Below are positions 8,429 to 16,858 of a DNA stretch of 46,711 nucleotides, one piece after another. The DNA is taken from NCBI GenBank assembly GCA_014649355.1, contig BMSW01000032.1, forward strand, positions 1 to 46,711, in the 5' to 3' direction. The DNA comes from Streptomyces althioticus. Its GTDB lineage: Bacteria > Actinomycetota > Actinomycetes > Streptomycetales > Streptomycetaceae. The position numbers were made by a program, and so were the translations under genes. Below the pieces are notes generated by a model that saw only the letters and a program-made list of their open reading frames with translations, had not been told where the DNA came from and did no database searches. The first letter of the stretch is position 1, and the number at the start of each line of letters is the position of its first letter.

Positions 8429-9117
8429 ACGCGTGCTCCGGTCCGCATCCGGCGGGCCGCCTGCACCTGGAGGGTGACGAGCGGGTCCTGTCCGCCCATC
8501 AGTTCCACGAAGTCCAGGCCGGCTTCCAGGCCGACGGTGTCCGGCACGCCCGGCAGCAGCGTCAGCCAGCGTCCGGCGCCGGCGGCCTGCCGCCAGTCCC
8601 GGCGGCGCACGGCTCGGACGAAGCCGCGGGCGACGTCGACGGGCCGGCCGGCCGCGAGGCGGCTCACCGCGCAGTCCTCCCCGGGCAGGGCGAGGGGTGC
8701 GAGGACGGCGAGTTGGTGGGTGAAGAACTGCCAGGTCGCGCCGTCCAGCCACGCGGTGTCCGGCTCGTCCGGCGGCTCCGCGGAGGAGGGGTCGGCGCGG
8801 CGCAGGGTGCGGGCCATCGCCCAGTGGCTCCAGCGCACGGTGGGCGCGGCGTCCGCGCGCGGCGGGTACGCCTCGACCGCCTTGCGGAAGACGGCCAGCT
8901 CGGCCGGGTCGGGCGGGGTGCGCGACAGAAGGCCCGGCAGCAGCGCGTCCGCTCCCAGGACGCGTACGGCGGCCAGTGCCAGGTCCCCGGCTTCCCCGTC
9001 GGTCCCCACCGGGGGGACGACGTGAGCGTGGTCCCCGCCCCGAAGGGCGGAGACCACACCGGAAGCGAGGTCCTGCACCGCGGCCTGCAAGCGGGTCGAA
9101 GTGCCTGACTGCTCCAT
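8425..9117 (-). CDS. Unknown 230-aa protein of the peptide operon
   Basis: A 230-residue protein I do not recognise. It is soluble, with no signal or membrane segment, and rich in Ala/Leu/Arg, which suggests mostly helical structure. Notable stretches are VRWSHWAMARTLRR and DTAWLDGATWQFFTHQLAVL, with clustered Trp/His, and RDWRQAAGAGRWLTLLPGV. It starts 21 bp after the stop of the 62-residue peptide and its stop overlaps the GTG of paralogue A. The position directly behind the peptide suggests a peptide-binding or maturation partner; this is inference. Confidence 0.8.
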   Translation of the reverse strand: MEQSGTSTRLQAAVQDLASGVVSALRGGDHAHVVPPVGTDGEAGDLALAAVRVLGADALLPGLLSRTPPDPAELAVFRKAVEAYPPRADAAPTVRWSHWAMARTLRRADPSSAEPPDEPDTAWLDGATWQFFTHQLAVLAPLALPGEDCAVSRLAAGRPVDVARGFVRAVRRRDWRQAAGAGRWLTLLPGVPDTVGLEAGLDFVELMGGQDPLVTLQVQAARRMRTGARV

Positions 9118-9138
9118 TCGACTACTCCCGTCGGTCCG

Positions 9139-9327
9139 TCAGCCCTTCTTCGGGCGCGGGGTCGGAGGCGACAGCAGCAGCGAGGTGGAACCGGAGTTCA
9201 GCGCCAGGGCGGCGCACTGCCGGCTGTCCCGGTAGACGCCGTCGGCCTCGACCGGGTCGAGCACCGCCTCGATGTCGGCGGCCTGGATGCCGGTGACGTC
9301 CTGGGTGACCTTCTCGTCGGTACGCAT
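9139..9327 (-). CDS. Candidate precursor peptide, 62 aa
   Basis: A 62-residue peptide opening the operon. Residues 1-36 are acidic and helix-prone (TQDVTGIQAADIEAVLDPVE), like RiPP leader regions. Residues 37-62 change character: a single Cys38, then an Ala/Leu/Ser/Thr-rich stretch (S45, S47, T48, S49, S53) and a Pro/Lys tail (SPPTPRPKKG). Reading upstream of the ATG, the context is GGGAGATGGTGTT, so GGGAG is well spaced. Its gene is followed within 21 bp by four coupled genes of unknown or hydrolase type. No lanthionine synthetase, radical SAM, YcaO or lasso cyclase is present, so a RiPP role is a hypothesis. Alternatively it is a small structural or regulatory protein. Confidence 0.7.
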   Translation of the reverse strand: MRTDEKVTQDVTGIQAADIEAVLDPVEADGVYRDSRQCAALALNSGSTSLLLSPPTPRPKKG

Positions 9328-9467
9328 AACACCATCTCCCTGAGGCGTAGCGAAGTACCTTCCACGTTACGAATCACCCAAATCGGACAAGTCACACCAC
9401 CTCTCTCTGACTTACTTTCATCACATCTTCAACAGCGGCCCAGGGATGCGAACAGACGCCGCGACCG
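9328..9467 (-). promoter_or_regulatory. Promoter region of the peptide operon
   Basis: These 140 bp between the P450 stop and the peptide start are the most A+T-rich stretch nearby, as expected for a promoter. Reading the minus strand, TTGTCC and, 15 nt later, TAACGT form a possible -35/-10 pair, followed by GGGAG before the ATG. The spacer is short, so the exact promoter is uncertain, but separate transcription of the operon from the P450 is plausible. Confidence 0.4.
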
Positions 9468-10715
9468 TCAGACGGCGGCCCGCCCTACGCCCGCAAGGAC
9501 GACGCCGCTGTGCGGGAGGGTGGGGACGCGGTGCAGGGAGATGGCCAGATTCTGGTCCGGAACCGTGTACTCCGTTCGGGCCAGTTGTGCGGCGAGGGTC
9601 TCCAACAGGCCGACGGTGAGGCCCTCTCCGGGGCAGCGGTGGCCCGTCGCCGGGTCGCCGCCCCCCTGCGGGATCAGCTCGTCGCGTCCGACGGCCCGTT
9701 CGAGGAAGCGGTGCGGCCTGAAGGCGTACGGGTCGCCCCACAGCGTCTCGTCGTGGTTCTGGCCGTACACGTCGAGCACCACCAGGCCCCCCTCGGGGAC
9801 CCACGCGCCCCGCCAGAACAGGTCGCGCGCCGCGAGCCCGCCGAGGAAGGGCACGAACGGGTAGAAGCGGCGCACCTCGTGCGCGAACGCGGTCCGGAAC
9901 GCCACGTCCCCCTTCGCGAGCGGCGCGCGGTTCTCCGGCCAGCGGTGCAGGGCGTGCGCGGCGAAGGCGACGAACCAGGCGAGCGCGACGGTGGGGCGCA
10001 GCACGTTGAGCAGTTCCACGGCGGCGGTCTTCTCGTCCAGCGGCCCGCCGTCCAGGCCGCGATGTCCGCACACCCGTTCCAGCACCGAGCCGGCGGGTGC
10101 GGTGACCGTCCCGGTGCGCACGTCGCGGACCAGGCGGGCCAGCCGCTCCTCCTGGCGGCCGCGGGCGCGGCGGGCCCGCAGATGGCGCGGTCCCGCGGTG
10201 GCGAAGCCGTCCACCATCGCGGTCATGTCCCGCGCGGCCGCCCCCGCATCGGTGTCGTCCAGCGGCACGCCCGCCCAGCGGTGGACGCCCCGCGTGAGCA
10301 CGGTGGCCGCCTCGTCGAACAGCACGACCGACGCGCGGCGGCCCCATTCCGGTACGGCCTCGTCCCAGGCGTCGGAGACGTGCTCGGCGAGTCCCGCCAC
10401 GGCGGTGGGCTCCAGCAGCGGCAGGAACAGCTGCTTGCGGGCGCGGTGGGCGGCGCCGTCGAGGGTGTGCACGGCCTCGTGCCCGAAGAGGGTGCCGAGG
10501 ATCGGCTCGGGGATCGCGCGGTGCCGGTGCACGTTCCGCTCGTCGTAGAAGAAGCGGACCGCCTCCGGTCCGCGCAGGGCCAGGGCGGGACGGCCCATGA
10601 TCCGTGTGCGGACCACGGAGGAGGCCGCGTCGCGCATCCGGTTCGGGAGCCAGGCGTAGCCCTCGGCGAGAAGCGGCAGGGTGCGGTCGATCAAGGGGCG
10701 GCTGAGTACGTCCAT
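9468..10715 (-). CDS. CYP152-type cytochrome P450 (fatty acid peroxygenase family)
   Basis: A 415-residue P450. The heme Cys is Cys361 in GHRCPGEG. The I helix has LLNVLRPTVAL (Arg240-Pro241), the Arg-Pro pair that in CYP152 enzymes binds the fatty-acid carboxylate and replaces the usual acid-Thr pair, so H2O2 rather than a redox partner is expected to drive hydroxylation or decarboxylation. EVRRFYPFVPFLGG and QNHDETLWGDP are further CYP152 blocks. The ATG at 10715 is preferred because the 34 codons before it look non-coding; the ribosome site is weak. It lies 140 bp upstream of the peptide operon on the same strand; whether it belongs to it is open. Confidence 0.9.
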   Translation of the reverse strand: MDVLSRPLIDRTLPLLAEGYAWLPNRMRDAASSVVRTRIMGRPALALRGPEAVRFFYDERNVHRHRAIPEPILGTLFGHEAVHTLDGAAHRARKQLFLPLLEPTAVAGLAEHVSDAWDEAVPEWGRRASVVLFDEAATVLTRGVHRWAGVPLDDTDAGAAARDMTAMVDGFATAGPRHLRARRARGRQEERLARLVRDVRTGTVTAPAGSVLERVCGHRGLDGGPLDEKTAAVELLNVLRPTVALAWFVAFAAHALHRWPENRAPLAKGDVAFRTAFAHEVRRFYPFVPFLGGLAARDLFWRGAWVPEGGLVVLDVYGQNHDETLWGDPYAFRPHRFLERAVGRDELIPQGGGDPATGHRCPGEGLTVGLLETLAAQLARTEYTVPDQNLAISLHRVPTLPHSGVVLAGVGRAAV

Positions 10716-10890
10716 GGCGGGCGGGTGCCCGCAGGCCCTCCCCGGACACTCCGTGGAACGGGCGTCACACCCGTCCGGGCGTGGCGCAGACCACGCCCCG
10801 ATCGAGACCCGGGTCACGCCGGGGAGGGCGGAGCGAGGACTACGGTGCTGCCGTCCTCACTCCTTTTCTCCCGGTACGGACGGACCCGTA

Positions 10891-11385
10891 GTGCCAGCCC
10901 ACCTCTCCCCCGTGATCGCGGCCACCGCGCAGTGGCTGATCCGCTCCTTCCCCGCACCCGGCGGCCCGTTGTCGGCCGCCCTGTGCGAGATCCAGGCCCG
11001 CCAGGCGGTGACCGTGGCGGCCCGGCTCCGTTATCCCACGCCGATGGACGCGGAACTGGTCGGCCTGGCCGGCCCCGGCGGCGCGGCCCGCCTGGACGGC
11101 ATCACCGGAGCGGAGGGTCTCGGCCCGGAGCCGTGGCGCTCCTGGGTCGACGAGGTCGTGGCGAGCTGGGCGGCGTGCCTGCTGTCCGACGCGGGCCTGG
11201 CCGCCCGGGCGGTGGCGGCCCTCCCTCCGGGCCCCGGGGAGTACCGCCGTCTCCTCTCCCCGGACCGGACGGACACCAGGGCGGCGGTCCTCCTCCGCCA
11301 CCCCGACCTCCTGTCCACGGTGGCCGGCCTCCACGAGCGGTCGCTGCTGGCCCGCCTCGGACACGGATCCACGCTGGCGGCGTGA
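10891..11385 (+). CDS. Hypothetical protein, 164 aa
   Basis: I do not recognise this protein. From the GTG at 10891 it has 164 residues and is Ala/Leu-rich: an N-terminal helix (SPVIAATAQWLIRSF), a middle Trp-containing block (PEPWRSWVDEVVASWAACLL) and a C-terminal LLSTVAGLHERSLLARLGHG. There is no signal peptide or clear membrane helix. Upstream sequence in frame looks non-coding, and a TACGGT hexamer at 10841-10846 could serve as a -10 element. It is transcribed away from the P450. About 200 bp without a supported gene follow. Confidence 0.6.
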   Translation: MPAHLSPVIAATAQWLIRSFPAPGGPLSAALCEIQARQAVTVAARLRYPTPMDAELVGLAGPGGAARLDGITGAEGLGPEPWRSWVDEVVASWAACLLSDAGLAARAVAALPPGPGEYRRLLSPDRTDTRAAVLLRHPDLLSTVAGLHERSLLARLGHGSTLAA

Positions 11386-11588
11386 CCGCGCCTGGCCGTA
11401 CCTGAGCGCACTCCCCCACTGCCTGCGCCTCGGACGATCCCCCGCATCGCCCGGGCGGGACCACCCCGGGTTCGACGCGCCCCGGCGGGCCGGTACCCCC
11501 TCCGGGTGCGGCGTCGTCACGCCCCGTGGTTCACCCGACTGCAGCAGGCGACCGTGCCGTCCGCCGCTGTGCGGGTGAGGGTGTGGGC

Positions 11589-12554
11589 ATGAGTAGCCCC
11601 ATATCCCGGAAGTGGGAGCACGCTGTCGTCACCGGCGGCGCCGGGTTCGTCGGCTCCCATCTGTGCAAGGCCCTGCTCGACGCGGGCGCGGCCGTGACCT
11701 GTGTGGACGACCTGAGCACCGGCCGCCCCGAGAACATCGCCCCGCTGCTCGACCGGCCGGGCTTCACCCTCGTGCAGGCGAACGTGGCGGAGGAGCTGCC
11801 GGTGAACCGGCAGCCCGACCTGGTGCTGCACTTCGCCTCCCCCGCGTCCCCCGCGGACTATCTGCGGCTGCCGCTGCACACCATGGACACGGGCAGCGCC
11901 GGCACCCGCAACGCGCTGACCCTCGCCCATGAGTCCGAGGCGCGGTTCGTGCTCGCGTCGACGTCGGAGGTGTACGGCGACCCGCAGCAGAACCCGCAGG
12001 ACGAGCGGTACTGGGGCAACGTCAACCCGGTCGGCCCGCGCAGCGTGTACGACGAGGCCAAGCGGTTCGGCGAGGCCCTGACCACCGCGCACGCGGAGAC
12101 GTACGGTACGGACACCTGCATCGTGCGGCTGTTCAACACGTACGGCCCCGGCATGCGCGGCCACGACGGGCGGGCGGTGCCCACCTTCGTACGGCAGGCG
12201 CTGGCCGGTGAGCCGCTCACCGTGACCGGCGACGGCCGGCAGACCCGTTCGCTGTGCTACGTCGACGACACCGTCGCCGGCATCCTCGCGGCGGCCGCCC
12301 ACGGTCTGCGCGGCCCCGTGAACATCGGCAACCCCTCCGAGATCAGCATGCTCGCGCTGGCCCGCCTGGTGGTGGCCCTCGCCGGTTCCTCCTCCGAGGT
12401 GCGCTACATCGAGCGCCCCGTGGACGACCCGGCCGTGCGCTGCCCCGACATCACGCTGGCCCGCGACAAGCTCGGCTGGGAGCCGCGGGTGGGCGCCGAG
12501 GAGGGCCTGCGCCGCACGATCGACTGGTTCCGCGCCGAAGCGGCCCGCGGCTGA
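11589..12554 (+). CDS. NAD-dependent sugar epimerase/dehydratase
   Basis: A 321-residue extended short-chain dehydrogenase. The N-terminal Rossmann motif is VTGGAGFVGSHL (GxxGxxG), followed by VDDLSTGR. The catalytic Ser/Thr region STSEVYGDP and the Tyr-x-x-x-Lys motif YDEAKRFGE are present, then RLFNTYGPGMRGHDGR. These blocks are closest to UDP-glucuronate decarboxylase / UXS-type and dTDP-glucose dehydratase-like enzymes. The ATG at 11589 is used because the first 21 upstream codons are not domain-like. It opens the sugar cluster that runs to 18897. It could modify the nucleotide sugar made by the GmhA/HldE pair, but the exact product is not readable. Confidence 0.9.
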   Translation: MSSPISRKWEHAVVTGGAGFVGSHLCKALLDAGAAVTCVDDLSTGRPENIAPLLDRPGFTLVQANVAEELPVNRQPDLVLHFASPASPADYLRLPLHTMDTGSAGTRNALTLAHESEARFVLASTSEVYGDPQQNPQDERYWGNVNPVGPRSVYDEAKRFGEALTTAHAETYGTDTCIVRLFNTYGPGMRGHDGRAVPTFVRQALAGEPLTVTGDGRQTRSLCYVDDTVAGILAAAAHGLRGPVNIGNPSEISMLALARLVVALAGSSSEVRYIERPVDDPAVRCPDITLARDKLGWEPRVGAEEGLRRTIDWFRAEAARG

Positions 12555-12630
12555 GCGGCCCACCCCCCGCCGGCTCCCAGGACCGGGCGGCCGTCCCGGC
12601 CGCCGCCCCCACGCGAAAGGTCCGTCCGCC

Positions 12631-14301
12631 ATGCGCATCCTCGGCATCAACGCCCTGTTCCACGACCCCGCGGCCGCCCTGGTGATCGACGGCCGTACCG
12701 TCGCCGCCGCGGAGGAGGAGCGGTTCTCCCGGCGCAAGCACGGCAAGCGACCGCTGCCCTTCTCCGCCTGGGAGCTGCCCGAGCAGGCCGCCGCCTGGTG
12801 CCTGAAGCGGGCCGGGCTGCGCCCCCAGGACCTCGACGCGGTCGCCTACTCCTTCGACCCCGCCCTCGCCCGCCCCGCCGACGCGATGGGCCTCGACGAC
12901 CCCTGGGACCATCTGCGCCTCACCTACGCGCGGGAGGCCCCGAACTTCCTGCGGACCGCGCTGCCCGGACTCGACCCGGAGACCGTGCGGTTCGTCCCGC
13001 ACCACATGGCGCACGCCGCGTCCGGCGCGTACGCCGCCCCCGACGCCGACAACTGCTCCGTGCTGGTGCTGGACGGCCGCGGCGAACGCGCCTCCCACCT
13101 GGCCGCGCGCCGCGTCGGCGGCCGGCTCGAACCGCTGCGCGCGCAGGACCTCCCGCACTCGCTGGGCCTCGTCTACGAGGAGCTGACCGAGCACCTCGGC
13201 TTCCTGCGGTCCTCCGACGAGTTCAAGGTGATGGCGCTCGCCTCGCACGGCACCCCGCGCATGCTGGCGGAGCTGCGCCGCCATGTGTATCCGACGGGCG
13301 ACGGCGGTTTCCACGCCGCCGGGGTGCCCTGGGCGGAGCTGTGCGCGCCGCGCGGCCCGGACGAGCCGTGGACGCAGGACCACGCCGACGTCGCCGCGAG
13401 CGCGCAGGCCGTGCTGGAGGAGACCCTGCTCGACCTGGTGCGCTGGCTGCACGGCCGGACCCACGACACAGTGCTCACCCTCGCCGGCGGCGTCGCCCTG
13501 AACTGCGTGGCCAACTCCCGTATCGCCCGCGAGGGTCCGTTCTCCCGGGTGTGGGTGCAGCCCGCGGCCGGTGACGCCGGCACCGCGCTCGGCGGCGCGC
13601 TGCTGCTGTCCGCCGGGGCAGGGGACGCGCCCGAGCCGATGGACGGCGCCGACCTGGGCCGGGACTGGTCCGACGCGGAGCTGGGCGCGTGGCTGAAGAC
13701 GGCCGCCGTGCCCTGCGAGAAGCCGGAGGACATCGCCGTCACCGTGGCCCGGGCGCTCGCCGACAACGGCATCGTGGCCTGGTTCCAGGGGCGCAGCGAG
13801 TACGGGCCCCGGGCGCTCGGCCACCGGTCGCTGCTCGCCCACCCCGGGCACGCGGGGAACCTGGAGCGGCTCAACGACGTGAAGGGCCGCGAGCAGTTCC
13901 GTCCGGTCGCGCCGATGGTGCTGGCCGACCGGGCGGCGGAGATCTTCGACGGGCCGATGCCCAGCCCGTACATGCTGTTCGTGCACGACGTGGCTCCCGC
14001 CTGGCGGGACCGCGTGCCGGCCGTGGTGCACGTCGACGGCACCGCCCGCATCCAGACGGTCGACCCGGCTCGTGAGCCGCTGCTGGCGCGGATGCTCCGG
14101 GAGTTCGAGCGGCTGACCGGGCTGCCCGTCGTCGTCAACACCAGCCTCAACACGGCCGGCCGCCCCATGGTGGACGACCCGCGCGACGCCCTGGAGTGCT
14201 TCGGCTCCTCCCCGGTGGACCTGCTGGCCGTCGGCCCGTACGCGGTGCGGCGCGGCGCGTTGTTCCGCACCGGGGGCGGCGGCGAGGAGGTGGCGCGATG
14301 A
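12631..14301 (+). CDS. Carbamoyltransferase, NodU/CmcH/TobZ family
   Basis: A 556-residue enzyme expected to transfer carbamoyl from carbamoyl phosphate, via carbamoyl-AMP, to a sugar hydroxyl. The N-terminal Kae1-like domain shows HDPAAALVIDG, EEERFSRRKH and the metal-site HHMAHAASGAY; the later part has LAGGVALNCVANS, and the C-terminal domain has GRSEYGPRALGHRS, REQFRPVAP and LNTAGRPMV, all family signatures. Length is normal. Its stop overlaps the ATG of the next glycosyltransferase (ATGA at 14298-14301). In this cluster a carbamoylated heptose or other sugar is the likely product. Confidence 0.94.
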   Translation: MRILGINALFHDPAAALVIDGRTVAAAEEERFSRRKHGKRPLPFSAWELPEQAAAWCLKRAGLRPQDLDAVAYSFDPALARPADAMGLDDPWDHLRLTYAREAPNFLRTALPGLDPETVRFVPHHMAHAASGAYAAPDADNCSVLVLDGRGERASHLAARRVGGRLEPLRAQDLPHSLGLVYEELTEHLGFLRSSDEFKVMALASHGTPRMLAELRRHVYPTGDGGFHAAGVPWAELCAPRGPDEPWTQDHADVAASAQAVLEETLLDLVRWLHGRTHDTVLTLAGGVALNCVANSRIAREGPFSRVWVQPAAGDAGTALGGALLLSAGAGDAPEPMDGADLGRDWSDAELGAWLKTAAVPCEKPEDIAVTVARALADNGIVAWFQGRSEYGPRALGHRSLLAHPGHAGNLERLNDVKGREQFRPVAPMVLADRAAEIFDGPMPSPYMLFVHDVAPAWRDRVPAVVHVDGTARIQTVDPAREPLLARMLREFERLTGLPVVVNTSLNTAGRPMVDDPRDALECFGSSPVDLLAVGPYAVRRGALFRTGGGGEEVAR

Positions 14302-15359
14302 CCGGGCCCGCCGCTCCCGCCGGGGAGTACGCGGTGGTGGTGCCGACCCTGGGCCGCCCCTCGCTCGCGGCGTGCCTGCGGGCGATGGCCGAGTCGGAGG
14401 GGCCGCGTCCGGCGCGGGTCGTGCTGGTGGACGACCGCAGGGACCCGGCCGTGCCGCTCACCGCGTCCGTGCCGCCCGCCCTGCGGTCCCGGACCGTCGT
14501 GGTGCGCGGCGGGGCGCGCGGTCCGGCCGCCGCCCGCAACGCCGGGTGGCGTGCCGCCGGGGACGCGCCGTGGATCGTGTTCCTCGACGACGACGTGGTG
14601 CCGGGGCCCACCTGGGCCGACGACCTCGCGCTCGACCTCGCCGGGGCGAGCGTGGCGACCGCCGGGATCACCGCGCGCGTCGAGGTGCCGCTGCCCGTGG
14701 ACCGGGCGCCCACCGACTGGGAACGCAACGTCGCGGGACTGGCCGAGGCTCGCTGGATCACCGCCGACATGGCGTACCGGCGCAAGGCGCTGGAGGCCGT
14801 CGGCGGCTTCGACGAACGGTTCCGCCGGGCCTTCCGGGAGGACGCGGACCTGGCGCTGCGGGTGCTCGACGCCGGCTGGACGCTGGCGGAGGGACGCCGT
14901 ACGACCGCGCACCCGGTGCGGCCCGCGGACCGGTGGGTCTCCGTACGGCTCCAGGCGGGCAACGCGGACGACGTGCTGATGACCCGGCTGCACGGACGGG
15001 ACTGGTGGCGGCGGGCCGGCGCGCCCCGGGGCCGTCTCCCGCTGCATCTGGCGGTCACCTCGGCCGGGTTCGCGGCGGCGGTGTGCGCGCTGACCGGACG
15101 TCCTCGCGTGGCCACGGCGTGCGCCGCCGGGTGGCTCGCCGGGACCGCCGAGTTCGCCCTGGCCCGGATCCTGCCCGGTCCGCGCCTCCGGGACGAGATC
15201 GTCACCATGGCCCTCACCAGCGCTCTCGTCCCGCCGGCCGCGGTCTGGCACTGGCTGCGCGGGCAGGTGCGGCACCGGGCGACTCCCGCCCACCGTCACC
15301 GGGCCGTGCCCCCGTCGCCGTCCGCGGTGGCGCCGGCCGGCGAACGGATGCCGACATGA
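14298..15359 (+). CDS. Glycosyltransferase family 2, membrane-associated
   Basis: A 353-residue GT-A fold transferase. VVVPTLGRPSLAACLRAM begins the fold, VVLVDDRRDP follows, and the metal-binding DxD motif is FLDDDVVPGP. Later FREDADLALRV is the ED motif typical of GT2 catalytic bases. Two hydrophobic segments in the last third (around HLAVTSAGFAAAVCAL and TMALTSALVPPAAVWHWL) suggest the C terminus is in the membrane. The start overlaps the carbamoyltransferase stop. It probably transfers a sugar of this pathway onto a lipid-linked or cell-surface acceptor; acceptor and donor are inferred only from context. Confidence 0.9.
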   Translation: MTGPAAPAGEYAVVVPTLGRPSLAACLRAMAESEGPRPARVVLVDDRRDPAVPLTASVPPALRSRTVVVRGGARGPAAARNAGWRAAGDAPWIVFLDDDVVPGPTWADDLALDLAGASVATAGITARVEVPLPVDRAPTDWERNVAGLAEARWITADMAYRRKALEAVGGFDERFRRAFREDADLALRVLDAGWTLAEGRRTTAHPVRPADRWVSVRLQAGNADDVLMTRLHGRDWWRRAGAPRGRLPLHLAVTSAGFAAAVCALTGRPRVATACAAGWLAGTAEFALARILPGPRLRDEIVTMALTSALVPPAAVWHWLRGQVRHRATPAHRHRAVPPSPSAVAPAGERMPT

Positions 15360-15501
15360 CCGGCCGGCCCTGCCCGCCCCGAGGCCGCGACGGGCCCCGG
15401 CGGGCGCCCCGCGCACGCTCCCGGCCGCAGCCGCGGCCGGAACCCGATCCGCGGACGGCGGTGTCCGCACCCCGGCCGCGACCGATCACGGAGGTGAGCC
15501 C

Positions 15502-16767
15502 ATGACGGCGGACCTCGCCCCTGTCCCCCCTGGCGTGCTGTCGATCGCGCTCGTCTCGGAGCACGCGAGTCCCCTCGCGGCACTCGGCGGGGTGGACGCC
15601 GGAGGCCAGAACGTCCACGTCGCCGCCCTGGCCACGGCGCTCGCCGACCGCGGACACCGCGTCACGGTGCACACCCGTCGCGACGCACCCGACCTGCCGG
15701 ACCGGGTGCGGCTGGGCGAACGCGTGGAGGTTCACCACGTCACCGCCGGGCCCGCCGCGCCGGTGCCCAAGGACCGGCTGCTGCCGTACATGGACGCCTT
15801 CGCGCGCGTACTCGTCCGGGAGTGGCGGGCCCGCACCCCGGACGTGGTGCACTCCCATTACTGGATGTCCGGGCTGGCCTCGCTGGGCGCGGCCCGGGAG
15901 GCGGGGCTGCCGCTGCTGCACACCTACCACGCCCTGGGCACGGTGAAGCGGCGCCACCAGGGCGACGCCGACACCAGTCCGCCGGAGCGGATCGGCTGTG
16001 AGATCGAGGTGGGGACCGGCTGCGACCGGGTCGTCGCCACCTGCCGTGACGAGGTCGCCGAGCTGGTCCGGATGGGCGTGCCCGCGGACCGGATCGGCGT
16101 CGTGCCGTGCGGCGTGGACACCGAACGCTTCACGCCGGTGGGCCCGCGCTGGGCGCGTGGCCCGTACCGTCACCGGCTGGTGCAGCTGGGGCGGCTGGTG
16201 CCGCGCAAGGGCGCAGCCGTGTCGGTGGCCGCGCTGGCCCTTCTGCCCGGGACCGAACTGCTGGTGGCCGGCGGGCCCCCGGCGGAGCGGCTCGACGACG
16301 ACCCGGAGGTGCGCCGGCTGCGCGCGCTCGCGCGGGACGCGGGGGTCGCCGACCGGGTGCGGTTCCTCGGCGGGGTGGACGCCGAGCGCGTGCCGGCGCT
16401 GCTGCGCTCCGCCGACGTGGTGCTCTGCCCCGCCGACTACGAGCCTTTCGGCATCGTCCCGCTGGAGGCCATGGCCTGCGGCCGTCCCGTGGTGGCCAGC
16501 GCCGTCGGCGGCCAGCTCGACACGGTCGCCGACCCGGCCACCGGACGGCTCGTGCCGCCCGGCGACCCCGAGGCGCTGGCCGCCGCCGTGGCGAGCCTGC
16601 TCGCCGACCCGGCCGGCCGCGAGGCCTGCGGGGTGGCGGGCCGCCGCCGGGTGCTCGCCCGGTACGGGTGGGCGCGGATCGCCGCCGCCACCGAGGCGGC
16701 GTACTGCGAGGTCCTCGACAGCGAGCCGGCCGTGCGCAGGACCGCCGACGTGACCAGGACCGGCTGA
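15502..16767 (+). CDS. Glycosyltransferase family 4
   Basis: A 421-residue GT-B fold transferase. N-terminal GGVDAGGQNVHVAALA is the glycine-rich acceptor-domain loop shared with sucrose-phosphate-synthase/MshA-like enzymes. The C-terminal donor domain has LGRLVPRKGAAV and the E-x7-E motif in YEPFGIVPLEAMACG. The ATG at 15502 has GAGGTGA upstream. The 142 bp before it contain no supported gene. It lies within the carbamoyl-heptose-like cluster and probably uses the ADP- or NDP-sugar produced there. Confidence 0.92.
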   Translation: MTADLAPVPPGVLSIALVSEHASPLAALGGVDAGGQNVHVAALATALADRGHRVTVHTRRDAPDLPDRVRLGERVEVHHVTAGPAAPVPKDRLLPYMDAFARVLVREWRARTPDVVHSHYWMSGLASLGAAREAGLPLLHTYHALGTVKRRHQGDADTSPPERIGCEIEVGTGCDRVVATCRDEVAELVRMGVPADRIGVVPCGVDTERFTPVGPRWARGPYRHRLVQLGRLVPRKGAAVSVAALALLPGTELLVAGGPPAERLDDDPEVRRLRALARDAGVADRVRFLGGVDAERVPALLRSADVVLCPADYEPFGIVPLEAMACGRPVVASAVGGQLDTVADPATGRLVPPGDPEALAAAVASLLADPAGREACGVAGRRRVLARYGWARIAAATEAAYCEVLDSEPAVRRTADVTRTG

Positions 16768-16858
16768 ACCTCAGGCCCGACCGGGCCGCAGACGCCCGAC
16801 GTTGGAAGGAGGTGCGGGCGCCGTCGCCGTCCCCGGAGGGCGGCGCGCCCGACACGCC

